Shown here: piece by piece, positions 13,866 to 14,073 of the stretch
How positions within the stretch are numbered: the first letter of the stretch is position 1
How the letters are laid out: every line of letters starts with the position of its first letter
Source: JAWOHX01 sp046484975
GTDB taxonomy: Bacteria > Bacillota > Clostridia > DUPQ01
Direction of reading: 5' to 3'
Length of the DNA: 14,073 nucleotides
Assembly (NCBI GenBank): GCA_046484975.1
Contig: JAWOHX010000152.1
Coordinates: 1-14,073, forward strand
Position numbers and translations under genes: made by a program
Notes under the pieces: model-generated
Seen by the model: the letters and a program-made list of their open reading frames with translations, nothing else
Told to the model about the DNA's origin: nothing
The model's database searches: none

Positions 13866-13951
13866 GCCGCTTAAAAAGCAGCGGCCATGAACCTTGAAAA
13901 TTAAACAGTGCACTTTAAAAGTGAGGATCCCGTTGATTCGAGAGAATCGAC
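13866..13951 (+). promoter_or_regulatory. rRNA leader with boxA-like element and hairpins
   Basis: In order: a hairpin GCCGCT/AGCGGC (13866-13871 with 13880-13885); a boxA-like antitermination sequence TGAACCTTGAAAATTAAAC (13888-13906); a short hairpin CACTT/AAGTG (13911-13915 with 13919-13923); and an 8-base hairpin with one G-T pair (13932-13939 with 13944-13951). This resembles the antitermination and processing leader of Bacillota rRNA operons. Confidence 0.6.
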
Positions 13952-13981
13952 AAAAAATGGTAATGAAGACAAACTAAAAAA

Positions 13982-14005
13982 TGAACCGCCAGGTTCAGAA
14001 ATATT

Positions 14006-14011
<6 letters not shown>
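13982..14011 (+). other. Hairpin and T run at the 16S rRNA 5' end
   Basis: TGAACC (13982-13987) and GGTTCA (13992-13997) form a 6-base-pair stem with a 4-base loop, followed six bases later by eight T residues (14004-14011). It looks like a weak terminator but more likely belongs to 16S processing, since the mature end falls in the T run. Confidence 0.5.

Positions 14012-14073
<62 letters not shown>

Overview
The window looks like chromosomal DNA of an anaerobic member of the Bacillota, probably Clostridia. The evidence is the 5' end of a 16S rRNA gene at the right edge (AGAGTTTGATCCTGGCTCAG followed by a Firmicutes-like stretch), strong AGGAGG ribosome binding sites, sigma-A-type promoters, and a DUF5711-CvpA pair. 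Genus cannot be read from what is here. Most of the window is moderately GC-rich (35 of 60 bases in one ilvD line). The stretch from about 4865 to 7790 is clearly AT-rich (17 and 23 of 60 bases in two sampled lines) and reads as acquired DNA.

Left part (1-2703): a tight plus-strand operon for sulfur handling. It holds the end of a TusA-like sulfur carrier, two small membrane proteins that together make one YeeE/TsuA thiosulfate-type transporter (the C-terminal half is encoded first), and a thioredoxin-reductase-like flavoprotein with a fused thioredoxin-like domain. A textbook terminator closes it. The flavoprotein keeps its CATC redox site, but it lacks the usual NADPH arginine motif and its thioredoxin domain lacks CXXC. 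A likely joint role is import of a sulfur oxyanion or sulfane sulfur, transfer to the TusA-like carrier, and reductive release. That role is inferred from co-location.

Middle (2744-4864): a membrane-anchored protein of unknown function on the minus strand and a Si-type citrate synthase on the plus strand. Candidate promoters for both lie back to back, with a 12-base direct repeat between them.

AT-rich islet (about 4865-7790): a short AT tandem repeat, a decayed IS630-family transposase, a fragment of an AlkC-like DNA alkylation repair gene, and an apparently intact PAS-GGDEF-HD-GYP cyclic-di-GMP enzyme on the minus strand with its own candidate promoter and a hairpin leader.

Right part (7764-14073): a Prx6-like peroxiredoxin with a PerR-box-like sequence over its -10 region. 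It is followed by a same-strand row of DUF5711 protein, CvpA-family protein, ilvD and ilvB (two steps of branched-chain amino acid synthesis; no ilvN is visible). The row runs, with no clear terminator, into a consensus rRNA promoter, a leader with a boxA-like element and several hairpins, and the first bases of 16S rRNA.
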